From Megaleporinus macrocephalus (lineage: Eukaryota > Chordata > Actinopteri > Characiformes > Anostomidae), in the NCBI GenBank assembly GCA_021613375.1, contig CM038725.1:16119175-16183174 (forward strand): a DNA stretch of 64,000 nt, given 5' to 3'. Shown piece after piece: positions 12,514-24,060 of the stretch. Within the stretch, counting starts at the first letter, position 1; every line of letters starts with the position of its first letter. The notes under the pieces were generated by a model, which saw nothing but the letters and a program-made list of their open reading frames with translations, was not told the DNA's origin and made no database searches. A program made the position numbers and the translations under genes.

Positions 12514-12720
12514 TTGGTAATACTCTTCCAACCAATGTGGGACACTTCTAGCCTTTTGACGTGTCACATTGTCTTGCTGGAAGATCCCAGGCATCGGACT
12601 TGATGCCTACTGAGTATTCGTCGTAGTCGATTTCGGACGCACCGTTGGTAATACTCTTCCAACCAATGTGGGACACTTCTAGCCTTTTGACGTGTCACAT
12701 TGTCTTGCTGGAAGATCCCA
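12467..12720. repeat. 123-bp direct duplication across transposon boundary
   Basis: Positions 12467-12589 and 12598-12720 are identical over 123 bp by reading, separated by the 8 bases ggcatcgg. Each copy holds the last 47 bases of the miniature element plus 76 bases of the Tc1 relic. The duplication therefore happened after the nested insertion and must be recent or assembly-derived, because no differences have accumulated. Confidence 0.9.
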
Positions 12721-12919
12721 TCCGCCCCAGGGAAGACAATCAGCATGTATGTGAGTACGTGATCTGCAAGGATGGATTTATTCACAAATCTGTCGAGAGT
12801 GCCTTCCACATGAATGACTGGGCTCAGAGAGTGCCACGGAAATACTCCCCAGACCATAACGCTGCCAGCTATACAGTGCCGTGGTGGAAAGCAGGTCATA
12901 ATAATGTGACTCTGCTTTT

Positions 12920-13535
12920 GTATGTATGAACAGGGCCTAAGATCTTAGTCGGGCACCAGCAGTCAAACTTAGACTAGCAGTTTCACTAAGACTAATATCA
13001 AATCACTGCACTGTCCTTTTTTATACATCCTTTAACTGTATATAAGCATAGACTGTTGAATGCTGGCTCCGGCTCAGTAGCTAACCTGCTAACAGACATC
13101 GGAATCAAGTGAACATCCACTACATTTCCCTGTGCAAACTGAACATTACCTTAAAGTTCCAGTGAATTATCCTCTTCCCCCCCTACAGTGTACATGTCTT
13201 TGCACAAATAAAACCAGCCCATTTGATGTTCTTCACCCAATGCATAAATTGTGTGCTACAGGATCAAGCTCTTGCACTTGTCAAAATTACTTGCTTTTCA
13301 TTTCAGATTACACTATTACCCAGGGTTCAGCTCTCCCTACTTCAGAGATATAGACTGCATTAATTCCTTTTTATACACGCATTTCATCCCTTATCCATAG
13401 CTACAGATGAAGTGTGCCAGTGTGCTTATGTGCAGCCGAACCTACTGTATATTACAATCGCTTTGAGAGCTGTGGATGCAGAGTGCAGTGTGACCCCCAG
13501 GCCCCGCCACCAAATGACTGCTCTTTGATTATGTG
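12920..13535. other. Noncoding DNA, no recognised feature
   Basis: Mixed composition. The 73-residue open frame at 13132-13353 has no domain. Confidence 0.45.
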
Positions 13536-13539
13536 CATC

Positions 13540-14340
13540 CTTGAACTCCAAACTAAATTAAGATGAACTTCAGATACCTTAAGATGTGCTCAGCCAAATC
13601 GGGAAATTCACGCTCGGCTTGCCTCCCCCGTTTATCTGCTGGTGACATTTGCTGCAAGGCCCCGGCAGCGGGATAATTACTCAATTTATTCATCAAACAA
13701 AAAAGCCCCCCCCCCCTTGTGGGCACCCACCCCGAGTTAAGGTTGCAGGCCTTCCGGTGACATTTCAATTTAGGGATCAGCACCCATTCGCCGTGTGATG
13801 CAGGCCAGCTCCGATTTAAATTAGCATGGGGAGGAAAAATTAATAAATAAATAAGCAAACATCGTGCCATTTGACCTGCCGAGGGAGAACATGGACGCGG
13901 CCGTGTTTTACAGCAGACCGGTTCTCCCTGCCGCACGAAAATGCAGCGACGCACTCAGAATGTCGCTTCATCCATAGAGGACTGGCATTTGAAGTGGGTT
14001 CTGCAGACCCCCAGCACTCCCCCCTCCACCCCAAGGCCCCCCACCCCACCCACAACACCCCCACCAAAGTCAGAGCACTAGCGGCAGACGAGGCTCGAGG
14101 AACAGAAGAGTCTGCCGGGGGAAGAACATCAGACGACACCAGAGAAAGGACGCCACACACCCACATCACTCAAAAGCAGCAAGGACAGCTCGTTTTCAGC
14201 TCGGTCGACTATGTCCGTGCCAGCAGGGTTTCAAAGTGCGGTGCAAATGCTCTCAGGCCTGTCCCAGCGTCTGATTCGGAGGCTGCCAGAGGCCAGGATT
14301 GAAGCTCGTCTCTGAGCGAAACAGCCTGACAGGATAATGG
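13540..14340. promoter_or_regulatory. Candidate conserved noncoding block, CpG-enriched
   Basis: Unique sequence contains ggataattactcaatttatt near 13670, tttaaattagcatgg near 13815 and a GC-rich half at 13880-14300 with several CpG words. A C-run sits at 13706-13717. Open frames on both strands (13553-13954, 13840-14169, 13871-14302) overlap each other and have no domain. They look like GC-rich by-products, though a lineage-specific exon cannot be excluded. Confidence 0.4.
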
Positions 14341-15060
14341 GACATCTGGAACAGATGTTAACTCCCCCATTTGTTAAATGGTGTCGGTTATGGGTGAATT
14401 ATTATGCTAATTCAAAGCTAAGACACACCTACATTTATGCATAGACTGCACTGCCAATTAAAAGTTTTGATTTCGACGGGTTTTGTCTTATTCCGTAACT
14501 TCTCTGATTAAAACTTAAGGGTAACGGTGGTACGGACGCTGTCGTAGCATTCCTATGAGCGGCAACGTGTATGTATCCTGTTTCGCTCTTAAGCTGAGCT
14601 GCCAATTAAAAGTTATTTTAATAGCTGTTGTTGTTGTTACTCCTGTTTTCACACTGCAACTCTTTAACCAACATGTAATCAAATGACTGTCAATGCAAGT
14701 CAACACAGATGGATGGGGATGCAAGTGTAGACTTTTGCGATAATGAGCATCACATGATACAAGTGTTTCGATTCCCCACAGCCTTCCCCGTGTTTAGGCT
14801 GTAATCAACACCCAGCCATCTGCAAGCCTGCAATTAGCATAATTGCTGTACGTTACATACTTAATGTAAAGTACTTTTTTAACCGCCATTCTTCCAACGG
14901 TCGATCTTATTGTGACCAAGTTGCATTGATTGAACATACATTTTTGGGAGCTTTCGGCGGGTGCTAATAAGAGGATTAGCTAACAACGAGCAGCGCTGAT
15001 GTCCAGGTGCAAGGTTCAAAGGTCAAGTAGCTTTGCTTTTATGTGACACAAATAGTTTTG
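14340..15060. promoter_or_regulatory. Candidate conserved noncoding block
   Basis: Two similar words, ctgccaattaaaagtt, occur near 14451 and 14599 with ATTA cores. Others are tattatgctaattcaaag near 14399, tgcaattagcataattgct near 14829 and gtgctaataagaggatta near 14961. A nuclear-receptor-like site ends the block. The texture is enhancer-like and there is no coding signature. Confidence 0.45.
15013..15025 (+). promoter_or_regulatory. DR1-type nuclear receptor half-site pair
   Basis: The sequence ggttca-a-aggtca is two direct half-sites with a one-base spacer. COUP-TF, HNF4 and RXR heterodimers bind this arrangement. A 13-bp match can occur by chance. Its place at the edge of a candidate regulatory block raises the odds slightly. 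Confidence 0.35.
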
Positions 15061-15064
15061 AAAC

Positions 15065-15690
15065 ACCTGGAGGAGAGACAGCAGTTTAAACGCGTGAGTG
15101 AACGGGCGCAACACTGGAGCCCGGTCCAGCTGCTCCAAAAGAGCATAAATTGGACTTGATTAGAATTAATAGTCTTTAGAGGATTGCTATTTACATATAA
15201 AATCTAGAAGACATCTGCTATAAAGTCAGGAATGGAGAATATTTAGTTAGTCACCGGTTCATACCACTCAGAAGATTGTGGAACCCAAGAACCTAACCTC
15301 CTCTTCTCTGGTGAACCAGTTCGATTCTTAACCGTCTTTCTTCTCCTGGTGGAACTTTTTGTTTTAAGATAACAAAGCTCTTCGTCTAAATTCTATACAC
15401 GCGATACGACAAAATCAAGAGGTGGGGATCTAGAGACAGATGGAAGAGCTCCGGAGATTAAGTTCAAAGACGTTATCATAAAAGCAAAGAACGATTATTA
15501 CAGAAAAAGAACTTCAAGCCCTCAAAGGAACAAACCCTAAAGAATAAGGGGATTACATCAATAAACAGCTAGGTCTTTCAAAAACAGCTGAAGAGAAAGT
15601 GATCAGTGATGGCCTTGAGGATCACAGAGCGACAGAAGAATTGACTGATTTGCGGAGGTCTAGACTGCTCCTTCTATTTTTACCGCCCCC
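15065..15690. other. Unique noncoding DNA
   Basis: No repeat or domain is recognised. Moderately purine-rich around 15420-15600. Confidence 0.4.
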
Positions 15691-15694
15691 ATTT

Positions 15695-15970
15695 ATGTCC
15701 ATGCCCGTCAGTTACGGTGACGTGTAGAACTGGGCACGTTAAGGTGTCAATGTCCAATCTTAACTCATGAAAGGCCTGTAGCTGCGATGGGATTCCTCTA
15801 TGGCTATTCAAGGGCAGTGCAATGGACCCAGCTCCTGTTGTAATTCATTTGATTAATACCTTTTATCAAGCTGGCACCTCGCCTACAATTTGGGAAGCAC
15901 CAAATGGCCGTCCTGTACCAAAGGTCCCTTAGCCAGCTGAAAAGAATGACTGAAGGACTATTTCTCTGAC
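15695..15970. promoter_or_regulatory. Candidate conserved noncoding element
   Basis: Unique sequence of even composition containing tgtaattcatttgattaata near 15839 and ggcacctcgcctacaattt near 15873, with no simple repeat. It stands out from the AT-rich flanks. Enhancer-like by texture only. Confidence 0.4.
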
Positions 15971-17820
15971 CTTGAAAAAGCAATCAAAAAAGGAGTACTA
16001 AAAAAGTTCATGCCTGCAGTGGCTGAAATGTAAAATTAAACACGTTTACCACCTGGACTCGCATACCTAGCAGATCCAAGACCTGCGCTTAAGGTGCAAC
16101 AAAACAGGGGGCTCTGGGGTGGGGAGGTGGGCTTGGATAAATAATCTCTGAATGTTTTAAAAGCAAAATTCTGGAAGGCCCTGAAAATATACGTAACATA
16201 ATCTTAAGTTGTCTATTCTGAAATAGACATTCCAACACAAATTCAGGGAAAGGTCATTGTCCAGCCTCTTCATCCACAATTGGTGAACTTCTGGTTTTAC
16301 CATTCTTAACTAACAAGAGATGCAGCTAGTCCTGTAACTATGCCTGGGATAGCTCTGAACAACTCTGTCATTTCATGTTTAAAATTATTGTAAAGTTTTC
16401 CAGGAGATTTGTGGAAAAAGTGACTATCCCAAACCAGAGACAAGAGAGATAAGAAAGGTCTTTTATCTTTAATGTTTGGAGAACTGCAAACCAAAGGAGC
16501 CTTTTCAAAATAAGAATTATTTAATTAAACATTTTGCTGACATCTAAGCTACTATCACTGCCACTATGGACAGCCAGCTTGCAGCTTCCCAACATGGGAG
16601 CCCCACTAATACACAGCCTGCAATGGTTGTATTTTCCTGTTTAATTCAGTATTATGTTTACGTCCCTTAAATATTTAAAGGTTTTTAGACAGCTCATTGA
16701 TCCGGCCAGTAAGTAACAAAGTCACTCACTCACTCACATTTAGCAGGCTGAAAATTCAGCACATCATTGGCAGTAAAACAGTTTTTAATGTCTACAGCTT
16801 TTAGAATTACTCCAAGTTACCTGGTGGGCCAAAAACAAAAAGTTCCAGCATATCCATCAGCAGCATAACCAGCAACCCATATTTTATATAGCAGTTAATG
16901 TCGTTCTGTCTTATTTCTGAGGCTTTCTGATATTTGAAAAGATACCAAAAAAGCAACAGGAGGCAGGTGCTTTACAAAAATGGGACACCAAAAATATGTT
17001 TCTCATGGGTGCAAAGTCTGCTGAACCCTTCTCAAAATATTCCAGCCAACTCCTTTAATGCTGACAGGTCAGCTTGTCTCTATAGTGAAGTACAAAAGCA
17101 ACACTTAGAGGATACTCCAAGAAAGGACTGTGATTCTGACCAGCTTCTGAGCACCTTCACGTCTTTAATAAAGTAAGATTCTTCATCAATTACGCACTGA
17201 TCAGGCCACGTATATAACGTGCCTCTGCGCGTTTTGTGGGGTGCCTGAAGACGGGGGAGCCTTAGACGGAGTTCAAAAAAAGAGCAAGCAAGATCAGAGC
17301 ACGGAGCAGATCTCCTGTTCTTCCCATCACAGAGTCAAGAAGAGAAGGCTGCAAAAAAGCTTAGAAATGACATGTTTGGGTCAGATCATACTTTGAATGG
17401 TCTCCTTCCCCAGAAAAGAGCAGTAAGCTCTGGCAGCCTCCTATTAAATGAACTCATATGTGCTGCTGCCAGAGCAAACGTCTTGCTACAGTCATTAGAC
17501 CTTTAGGTCACATTTTATTTTGACTGTTGATTATGTACAACTGAATTGTGAGAAAACTTATCTAGTAATAACTGATAGTTAGGGTTCCAATTTAGGTTAA
17601 GGCTATGGTTAAGATTTGGTTTAAAGTTGATAAAGTTACATTTTACCTAAAATTCAAAAGCAATTAATCCATCTTTTGTTTATTGTTAGCTAAAACATGG
17701 TGAGCATCTACAAAAATTAAAATACATTGCTTGATTTGGCTATTTTACATTTTGTTTAACTTCTGATCTATAATGAGAATAAACCTAAACTTCTTGAACC
17801 TACTCCCGCAAAAAAAAAAA
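15970..17820. other. Noncoding DNA, few recognisable features
   Basis: Open frames at 16306-16494 (minus) and 16934-17176 (plus) have no recognised domain. The stretch 17578-17625 has ttagggttccaatttaggtt-like words that resemble degenerate repeat sequence. A poly-A run lies at 17811-17824. Confidence 0.4.
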
Positions 17821-17824
17821 AAAA

Positions 17825-18430
17825 TTCCCATAAAATGACAGATGCCGTTTGTTCCTCCTCAGTGAAAAATGAAATATGCAAAACGGCAGCTTTCAAACTC
17901 ATATTTAATTGTATCGCGTCATGGGTCCTGGGCTAGGGCATTGTTGCTTGAAGTATAAATTGGGTAATTCAATTAAAGTGCCTCGCAAAGACACATGATA
18001 ACGGATGGAGGCCGGTCCTAACCCAGGCTTGAACCTCATGTCTCCTCCGTATCACTCGGCCTGCCTGACAAACGGCTGCCAGTTAATAATTGAAACACAT
18101 GGCTGCCAGCATAGGTCAATAACGTCCTTCCCTCCTTCGGCATCTGCAAATTAACCAGCTCGCCCCTTTATTTCAACCTGCCTTACTTCTCCGTCGACAG
18201 AGTCAGTGTGTAGCTGCTGATTAGCCATGAAAGCCGTCTTATCGTACAAAAATAAACAGTTTTAGTTAATGACAACTGTGTGTTTGTGTTGTTATAGGTA
18301 ATGTAGTCCAAAGCAAAGAGCCAGGCAGTCTGTTTGTTTGTCACGTCCATCAAAGGCGGTGACAACTTGACAGTCTGACAACAGTGGAGAATCACTTTGT
18401 AGAATAAAGCAGCCAGGACCACGGCTTGAA
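17825..18430. promoter_or_regulatory. Candidate conserved noncoding element
   Basis: Unique sequence includes tcatatttaattgtatcg near 17899, ataaattgggtaattcaatt near 17955, ccagttaataattgaaac near 18079 and gcaaattaaccagctcg near 18146. The words ggctgcca and tgccagcata recur around 18075-18115. No coding frame or repeat is visible in the core. Confidence 0.45.
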
Positions 18431-18689
18431 GGTCACTTTACGCAGCGATTTTTAAAAATGAACAAGACCTGTGATTTTTTGTTTTATGGCACTACAATAT
18501 TTTATTACAAAAATATTTTTTTATTACAAAAAATTCGTAATGAGGAATCACTGATAAACTTACTATTTAAACAAGCTTCTTTAAACATGATCTTCTGCTC
18601 ATTACAGCCTTAGCGTAGTATAAACACAGATTAACTCTGCTGAACAGCCTGATGATAAAACAAAAACATACTTAATATTTTGTACACAT

Positions 18690-18960
18690 ACCAATTAAAC
18701 CGCCAATTTCCTCAGTTTATTTTTTGGCAAATATTGCGTAAATTGGGGGCCAAAGGGCAAGGCTTTTGAAAGAAACTAATTAAAGACCACCCACCTATAA
18801 CAAGCCTCTAATGCCACTAAAGGCAAGACAGTATTCCTATAGGGAAATTAAAATGCAAACCTTCAAAAAGGTTGTGTCATTAAACAACCGTTACTCCGAT
18901 CAGACCTGTATTTAAATAAGACTGGCAGAAAGAACTTCAATGTTTTTAAACTTATTCTAG
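18690..18960. promoter_or_regulatory. Candidate conserved noncoding element
   Basis: Unique stretch with ccaattaaaccgccaattt near 18691, aactaattaaagaccaccc near 18774 and a ggaaattaaaatgcaaacc word near 18842. There are no repeats. It is AT-rich but not simple. Confidence 0.35.
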
Positions 18961-19034
18961 AAAGGATGCATGCAACACATTTAAACTAGAACAGTGCATT
19001 TCCTGAAGAAAACACAGGAAGGTTGCGCATGAAC

Positions 19035-19420
19035 GACAAATAGAGGAGTGTGGGTGGCTATGTCATTGGATTAGAGGTTGGGGATCTGCCCTGAGTGAGT
19101 ACATGCAGTTTGAAGGCTGTAGGTTGGCTTCGGCTAAAAAAAAATGGGATCATATGGGAGGAACTAGGGATGAATAAATGACAAATAGATGAGTGCGGGT
19201 AAGTATGTCTGTGGATTACTGCTTCGCAATCAGCCTCCAAAGAGCAATGCAGTTTGGAGGCTGCAGGCTGAAAAACCATGAAGTTTGGGTGTGACCTAAA
19301 ACTACTAAGTTTCTATGGAGAAAAAAAGTGGAATGGAAAAAAAAGACAAACAGATGAGTGCAGGTCAGACCAACACTACAATCATGTTCAGTGAATGTGA
19401 AACAGTATCTGTCGGTCAAG
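19035..19420. repeat. Diverged tandem repeat, ~145-165 bp unit
   Basis: The lead word acaaatag(a)gag/tgagtg recurs near 19037, 19182 and 19345. The partner word gcagttt(g)gaaggctg(c)agg recurs near 19105 and 19250. Two full units and part of a third are visible, separated by small insertions and A-runs. The origin is unknown. Confidence 0.6.
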
Positions 19421-19744
19421 CAGAACTAAAGCAGATTGGCATGCACTTTTCCATTCTATTCATTCTCTATTGAAAAAAAAAAAATTGGTTGTTTTTTTTG
19501 GAATCCGTGCATCCAATCAAAAAGCTGTATACAAGCCTGAATCACACCATCAGACCGGACAATCTGGAGTTGGAGTTTATATCTCGAAAACTGGGAAACG
19601 AGTTACGCGGCGAAGATCTGGCAGAAAGTAAAAAAACTAAAAACACCACAGTTGTTATAAAAAGTTGTATCGGAAACAATTTCAGACTAAAAACACAATG
19701 ATGTTCAAGAAACAACAAACAGGTGATGCAACCGTGCTCGTCTT

Positions 19745-20975
19745 TTATAAACATGGATAGGTCAAAAAACACTGGAAAGATTCAACAGGTTTTTAGGCAT
19801 TTCACACTCTACAGTGCATAACATCATCAAAAGGTTCTTGGAGTCTGGAAAAATCTCATGGACAAAAACAATTACTGAAAGCCCGTGGCCTTCAAGCTCG
19901 GAGATGGTCCTGCATTTAAAACTGACAGTCGTTTCTGTGCTTCATGCACAAATTCGAGTTAAGATGGTACTCGACACAGTGTAGACACAGAGAAGGAAAT
20001 CATATGAAATCGGCACACACAACAGCACGACTCATTCGATATGCTTTATTCACACATATATAAAAGAGATCAATACAAAAAAAATGGGTTTACTTTAGCT
20101 GTTTCTATAAGGAGTCCATTGTGTCTGCTCCATGCTGAGGAAAGCCAGTGTTTAAGTGTCCATGTTCCTCCTCTGATTTGCTACAGCTGTCTGTAATCCA
20201 GGAAGAGGAACACCTTGCACGTGTGTATGTGGGCTGTGTTGGTGCTGGCTTCGGCTTTCCACCGACGCAACCACAACTGACATAAGTCAACATCCAGAAA
20301 TGCTACAGACAGATCTCTGCTCATCTGAAATGGATTGATGTGAAACAAGTATTGTGGTCTGGTGAGATCATCTATAAGAATAACAACCACTTTGTTCTCC
20401 TCTGCTACAGAAAAAAAGGACCATCCAGATTGTTAAAAGTGTAAGGTTCATTTATGGGTATTAGGAGTGTGTCTGTGTCCATTGCATATTGTTACTTTCT
20501 AAAGCAAAACACGCATCTCCATTTCTTTTTTTACATACAACATTTAAACACAACAGCAGCCTTTAACATTTTATAAAAACTATAATGAATGAGCTTATAG
20601 AACTGCTACAAATTGGCTTGAAAAATAAATCTTACATTAAACTAAAGTGTTTTTGCATTCTTTTGTAAAGCTGTCATTTGGGAGTTCCTTGTTTTTCTTT
20701 AGGCAGCGACGATATGTAACTTACAAATCCATTACCATTAATGCTGAAAGACTAACATGTTGTGGAACAACGTATGCTGCCTTTCAGATGACGTCTTTTT
20801 CAGATAGTGTTATGTTTATTTCAACATGACCACACCAAGCCACCTTCTGTGTATGTTAGACTGGTGTGGCACCATAATCAGAGAGGACAAGGGCTAGACT
20901 GGTCTCCCATTGAAAAAAGAGTTCGTCAACAAAGGCCTGCACGGTTACGCAGATGAAGACTTGTAAAATAGAAGA
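19745..20975 (+). pseudogene. Tc1/mariner element relic with internal interruptions
   Basis: Three segments follow the order of a known fish Tc1/mariner transposase gene. 19745-19960 has the ctgaaagcccgtggcctt region. 20285-20480 has catccagaaatgctaca, then a gtattgtggtctggtga region and ggaccatccagattg. 20725-20970 has ccattaatgctgaaag, gacgtctttttcaga and ttcaacatgacc, the nucleotide trace of the catalytic 'QHDN'-type motif. Unrelated DNA of roughly 200-250 bp lies in each gap. Many stops and frameshifts make it inactive. The identification rests on remembered family sequence. Confidence 0.75.
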
Positions 20976-21189
20976 AGAGCAACATTTCAAAACTAGATCA
21001 GTTGTTGCCTTCAGTCGCCGTACCTTACATAATATCACAAGTTTTTCAAATGAAATTTTGTAATTAGAATCTAAAATCACATATGAAATGCTTCAACCAC
21101 GCCAAAACATGAAAAGAAGATATTATATGCACAAATTAGTTATACATGGATACTTAATCGAATCCTTTGTGGGGACTTTGTGTAGTAGG

Positions 21190-21560
21190 GGGTGATCGCT
21201 GTGTTGCTCCTGGTGAAAATACTGTAATCCGCTGTGCACAAAAGGTGGCAGCTCCATTGTCTGACTGACTGACAGATTTGTTTACAGGCGTGCACTAGCC
21301 CAACAGATTAAAACACTATTGCGGGGAAGATAAACGCGCACGCGGGCGTCTGACTGTCACAAACCTCCTCAACCCTCCCTTTAATTCAAGAAGAGGGAGT
21401 CAAATGGAACAATGCCTTTTAATCCATTCCACCCCTCCACAAGGCCTATTTGACATTGTTCTAGTGCAGCCCACACAATCTCCACATTTCAAAGTGAGTT
21501 TTGCGAGGAGCGGAGGATCAGAGTGAGGGGAAGGTTTCGCCATTCAACTGAACTCATGCA
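21190..21560. promoter_or_regulatory. Candidate conserved noncoding element
   Basis: Unique sequence mixes a CpG-rich stretch (gataaacgcgcacgcgggcg near 21331) with ccctttaattcaagaag near 21377 and gccttttaatccattcc near 21414, the latter Cdx/Hox-like. No repeat or domain is present. Confidence 0.45.
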
Positions 21561-22320
21561 AATGATTGCTCCAGTGAAGAGTTGGTGTCAGGGTGGCTTT
21601 TAGTGAACCTTCATCAAAAGGAGGATTTGTTTCTTCCTCTGTCTCATGCTGGCTTCAAGCCCATGGAGCTCTGCGCACTGAACTGCAAAGAAATGTTTGT
21701 TGCATCCGAAGACGTCCATTTTATTTTAGCTCCGGCACGCCAGTGTCTTCGAGCTAAGATGTGACCTTATACTTTATTATTGAAATATCAAAACATTTTA
21801 GCTTGGGGACGCCAGCCCACAGGGAAGAATCTAACAGCGGCTGAGTAGAGATGCTATAAAAGTACACAGACATGGAAGTGAACTGAAAATATAGGTGGTG
21901 CATTAGATGTAATAGAGCAGGACTGAATCTGTCCCACAGCTGTTTGGCTTTTGTGTTATGCCAGAAGTCCTATAGATATGACACAAACTGAAATAACAGC
22001 CCAATCCTACTGTTGTTGCTCACTGTATCAAGTAGGGGCGCAACTAAAGATGAACTCTTCAGTGTTTTTGAAGCCAATCACTGATTGTCTTTCAGTGCGA
22101 CTGGCCCATAGCTCATACCAATCAAAGATGGGCTTGGACTGCTATGAGTCACTGAATACAGGATGCGCTGCTCTGGCACTGTTAGTGTGCTAGGTTTGCT
22201 CTCTTTGTGTGTGAATGTTTCTGCAGGTTGATGGTCCATATGACCATGACTATAGGACTATGACAGGACTATATTAACTGAAGTCACCACCAAGATGGCA
22301 GCCAGATCTCCCACAGGAAG
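21560..22320. other. Unique noncoding DNA
   Basis: Open frames at 21582-21764 and 21951-22193 have no domain. Nothing else is recognised. Confidence 0.4.
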
Positions 22321-22329
22321 TGAGGCCTG

Positions 22330-22882
22330 TGGTGTGTGATCCCGGCTCCCTTTCTGCTACTGTCAGCATTTTGTGACGTGTTCCTCTTGCCTGTGTATTG
22401 TGTGGAATTTATATATTTAATAGTTTTTGTTTGTCATCCCTGGTCTATATTTAAACCACTGTTTGTAGACCTCCCACCCAATCTCTAGCTGAGGAGTCCA
22501 ACAGGTAAGACTGAGACGCCTTCTACATTACATCACGTAGTAATCGTTGTATAGATACACTAGGTAAGAAGGCGGGTGCCCTTTGTGTATTTATGTTTGT
22601 TAGCGTTGGTAGGTTTTGTTTTCTTTGTTTTCTGTTTATAGTAGAAATCGGTTGGGTTAATGTTTTGTTTTGTTTCTTTCTTTTCTTTGGCACCGTCTCC
22701 GTTGGCTCAAAAGGGATCTAGGCCTGTTTGTTTGGGTGGGTGTTTTTTTTTTTTTTTTTTTTGAGACAATAATAAATATGCTGTGGTTTAAAGAACTTTA
22801 ATTCTGGCCTGGCCCCATTCACTTCTCTTGTGTTACTTTATGTGTTCAACCTACCTTTTAAATGAGCTATTTTAGGTTGTAA
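22330..22882 (+). mobile_element. Possible solo LTR
   Basis: The segment begins near tgtggtgtgtgatcccggc and ends near ttgtaaca. Inside are a TATA-like atatttaaacc at about 22448, a T-rich stretch at 22616-22762 and an aataaa polyadenylation signal near 22772. These parts come in the promoter-to-polyA order of a retroviral-type LTR. I found no matching flanking duplication and no internal retroelement genes, so the call is tentative. A decayed 3' end of another element is also possible. Confidence 0.35.
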
Positions 22883-22889
22883 CAGTACT

Positions 22890-23330
22890 CCAAGGACAGT
22901 TCCATTCCTTAGCGCATCACAGCACCCGTACAGGATTTTGCTACTACTCTAAGTTAAAGCCATACTGAGACCACAGAAAGCCACAGATGATGGTCTGGCT
23001 TGAAAGTTAAACAAAGAAAGGCAGCCAATGGTCTGTTACCTCAGTTTAAGCTCAGTTTACTAGTCGTTTTTCAACTTGTGTCTTTAGGCTCAAAAACATC
23101 GAGTACGGATGAGGTAGTAAACTAATGCCAAACTAATAATAAAAGTTTCATTTAATTCAATTTAGACATGTAGAGTGTAAAATAGAGCTATAACAGAGCC
23201 CCACTGAGGGACGCTATGAGACGTGGAATAATTACATACATGTCAAAAGGTCTGTATTTCTACCTCACATAGGGCTGCTGTATTTTTCTAACTTGTGATT
23301 AATGGCTCATATGTTTTTCACATTTGCTCG
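22890..23330. other. Noncoding DNA without recognised feature
   Basis: No repeat ends or regulatory-looking core are seen. Confidence 0.4.
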
Positions 23331-23334
23331 GCTT

Positions 23335-24060
23335 TTAGGATCAGCTAAGTTTGCATGTTTGGGCTGAAAATCAGCCAATACCGATACACAGCTGATCAAT
23401 TTTCCATCTGTAGATACAACGTCCCCTTCCAAAACTAAACCCCAAACACTAAACTCCAATACTGAATACTAGTCCCACAACATTTCTACATTAAGGCACT
23501 CAATTTGTGTTGTAGTAAAGTGCATAAACATATATACAGGTAGATGAGAAGTGGGAATGCAGCGGGGCTGCATCAGAAACAACAGACAGAAGAAATAGTT
23601 GGGTGTGCATCATTGTTTTCATGCGTCAGTTATATCCTGGGTCTCACCATAGCCACAGACAGGAATGTGTTTGACCGGTAGTGTTTTAAACTTTTGACCT
23701 GTAGTGTATTTTAAATTTAATTAAGAAATAAAATATAATAAAACCAAACATGATTTTGCAAATTTTCAACCACCTTCCTTTCCAACACCCTCCATTTCTA
23801 TGTGTATATAAAGGGTTTAATTCGGCAAAGCTGCATATCCATTTGTACCAATTTTAGATATAGAAACTTCTCAAAAATGTCTTTACAAGAGTGTGATTTT
23901 TGTATTAATATAGTTCTAAAATTGTAACTTAATGCCACCCACGGCTAAGAAACAGTGTCAAATGTGACTAGGTCACCTGGAACCGATATCCAATCTAAGA
24001 AGGTTGGCATCAGCGCCAATACCAATCCAGTATACTGGGCCCTCATTGTTTCTCATGTGT
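23335..24060. repeat. Degenerate DNA-transposon debris
   Basis: The words atcagccaataccgatacac (near 23370) and agcgccaataccaatccag (near 24013) resemble the ends of common fish miniature elements with a 'gccgataccgat' theme. The stretch 23670-23715 contains ttgaccggtagtgttt and acttttgacctgtagtgta, resembling Tc1 terminal repeats ('cttttgactggtagtg'). The elements are too decayed to delimit. Confidence 0.4.

Larger units (their letters stand above)
11650..12915 (-). pseudogene. Tc1/mariner transposase relic, interrupted
   Basis: On the minus strand, 12900 down to 12645 encodes the start of a DDE catalytic domain. It reads GSVMVWG-type, then an EGTLD-type strand, then FQQDN, the family's second catalytic Asp region, and a WLEEYYQ-like helix. 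The frame continues on the far side of an insertion at about 11955-11860 with SPDLNPTEHLWD, the Tc1 third catalytic motif. The downstream flank (11650-11850) resembles the noncoding end of the same element. The N-terminal DNA-binding half is missing beyond 12915, and a stop interrupts the second part. It is dead and split by a second transposon. Confidence 0.85.

Noticed and set aside
12334..12899. Two separate minus-strand genes sharing the same peptide
   Set aside because: The shared peptide comes from the 123-bp direct duplication. Both are parts of one broken Tc1 relic.
13553..14302. GC-rich overlapping frames of 133, 109 and 143 residues
   Set aside because: They lie on opposite strands of the same DNA, carry no recognised motif and look like low stop density in GC-rich sequence.
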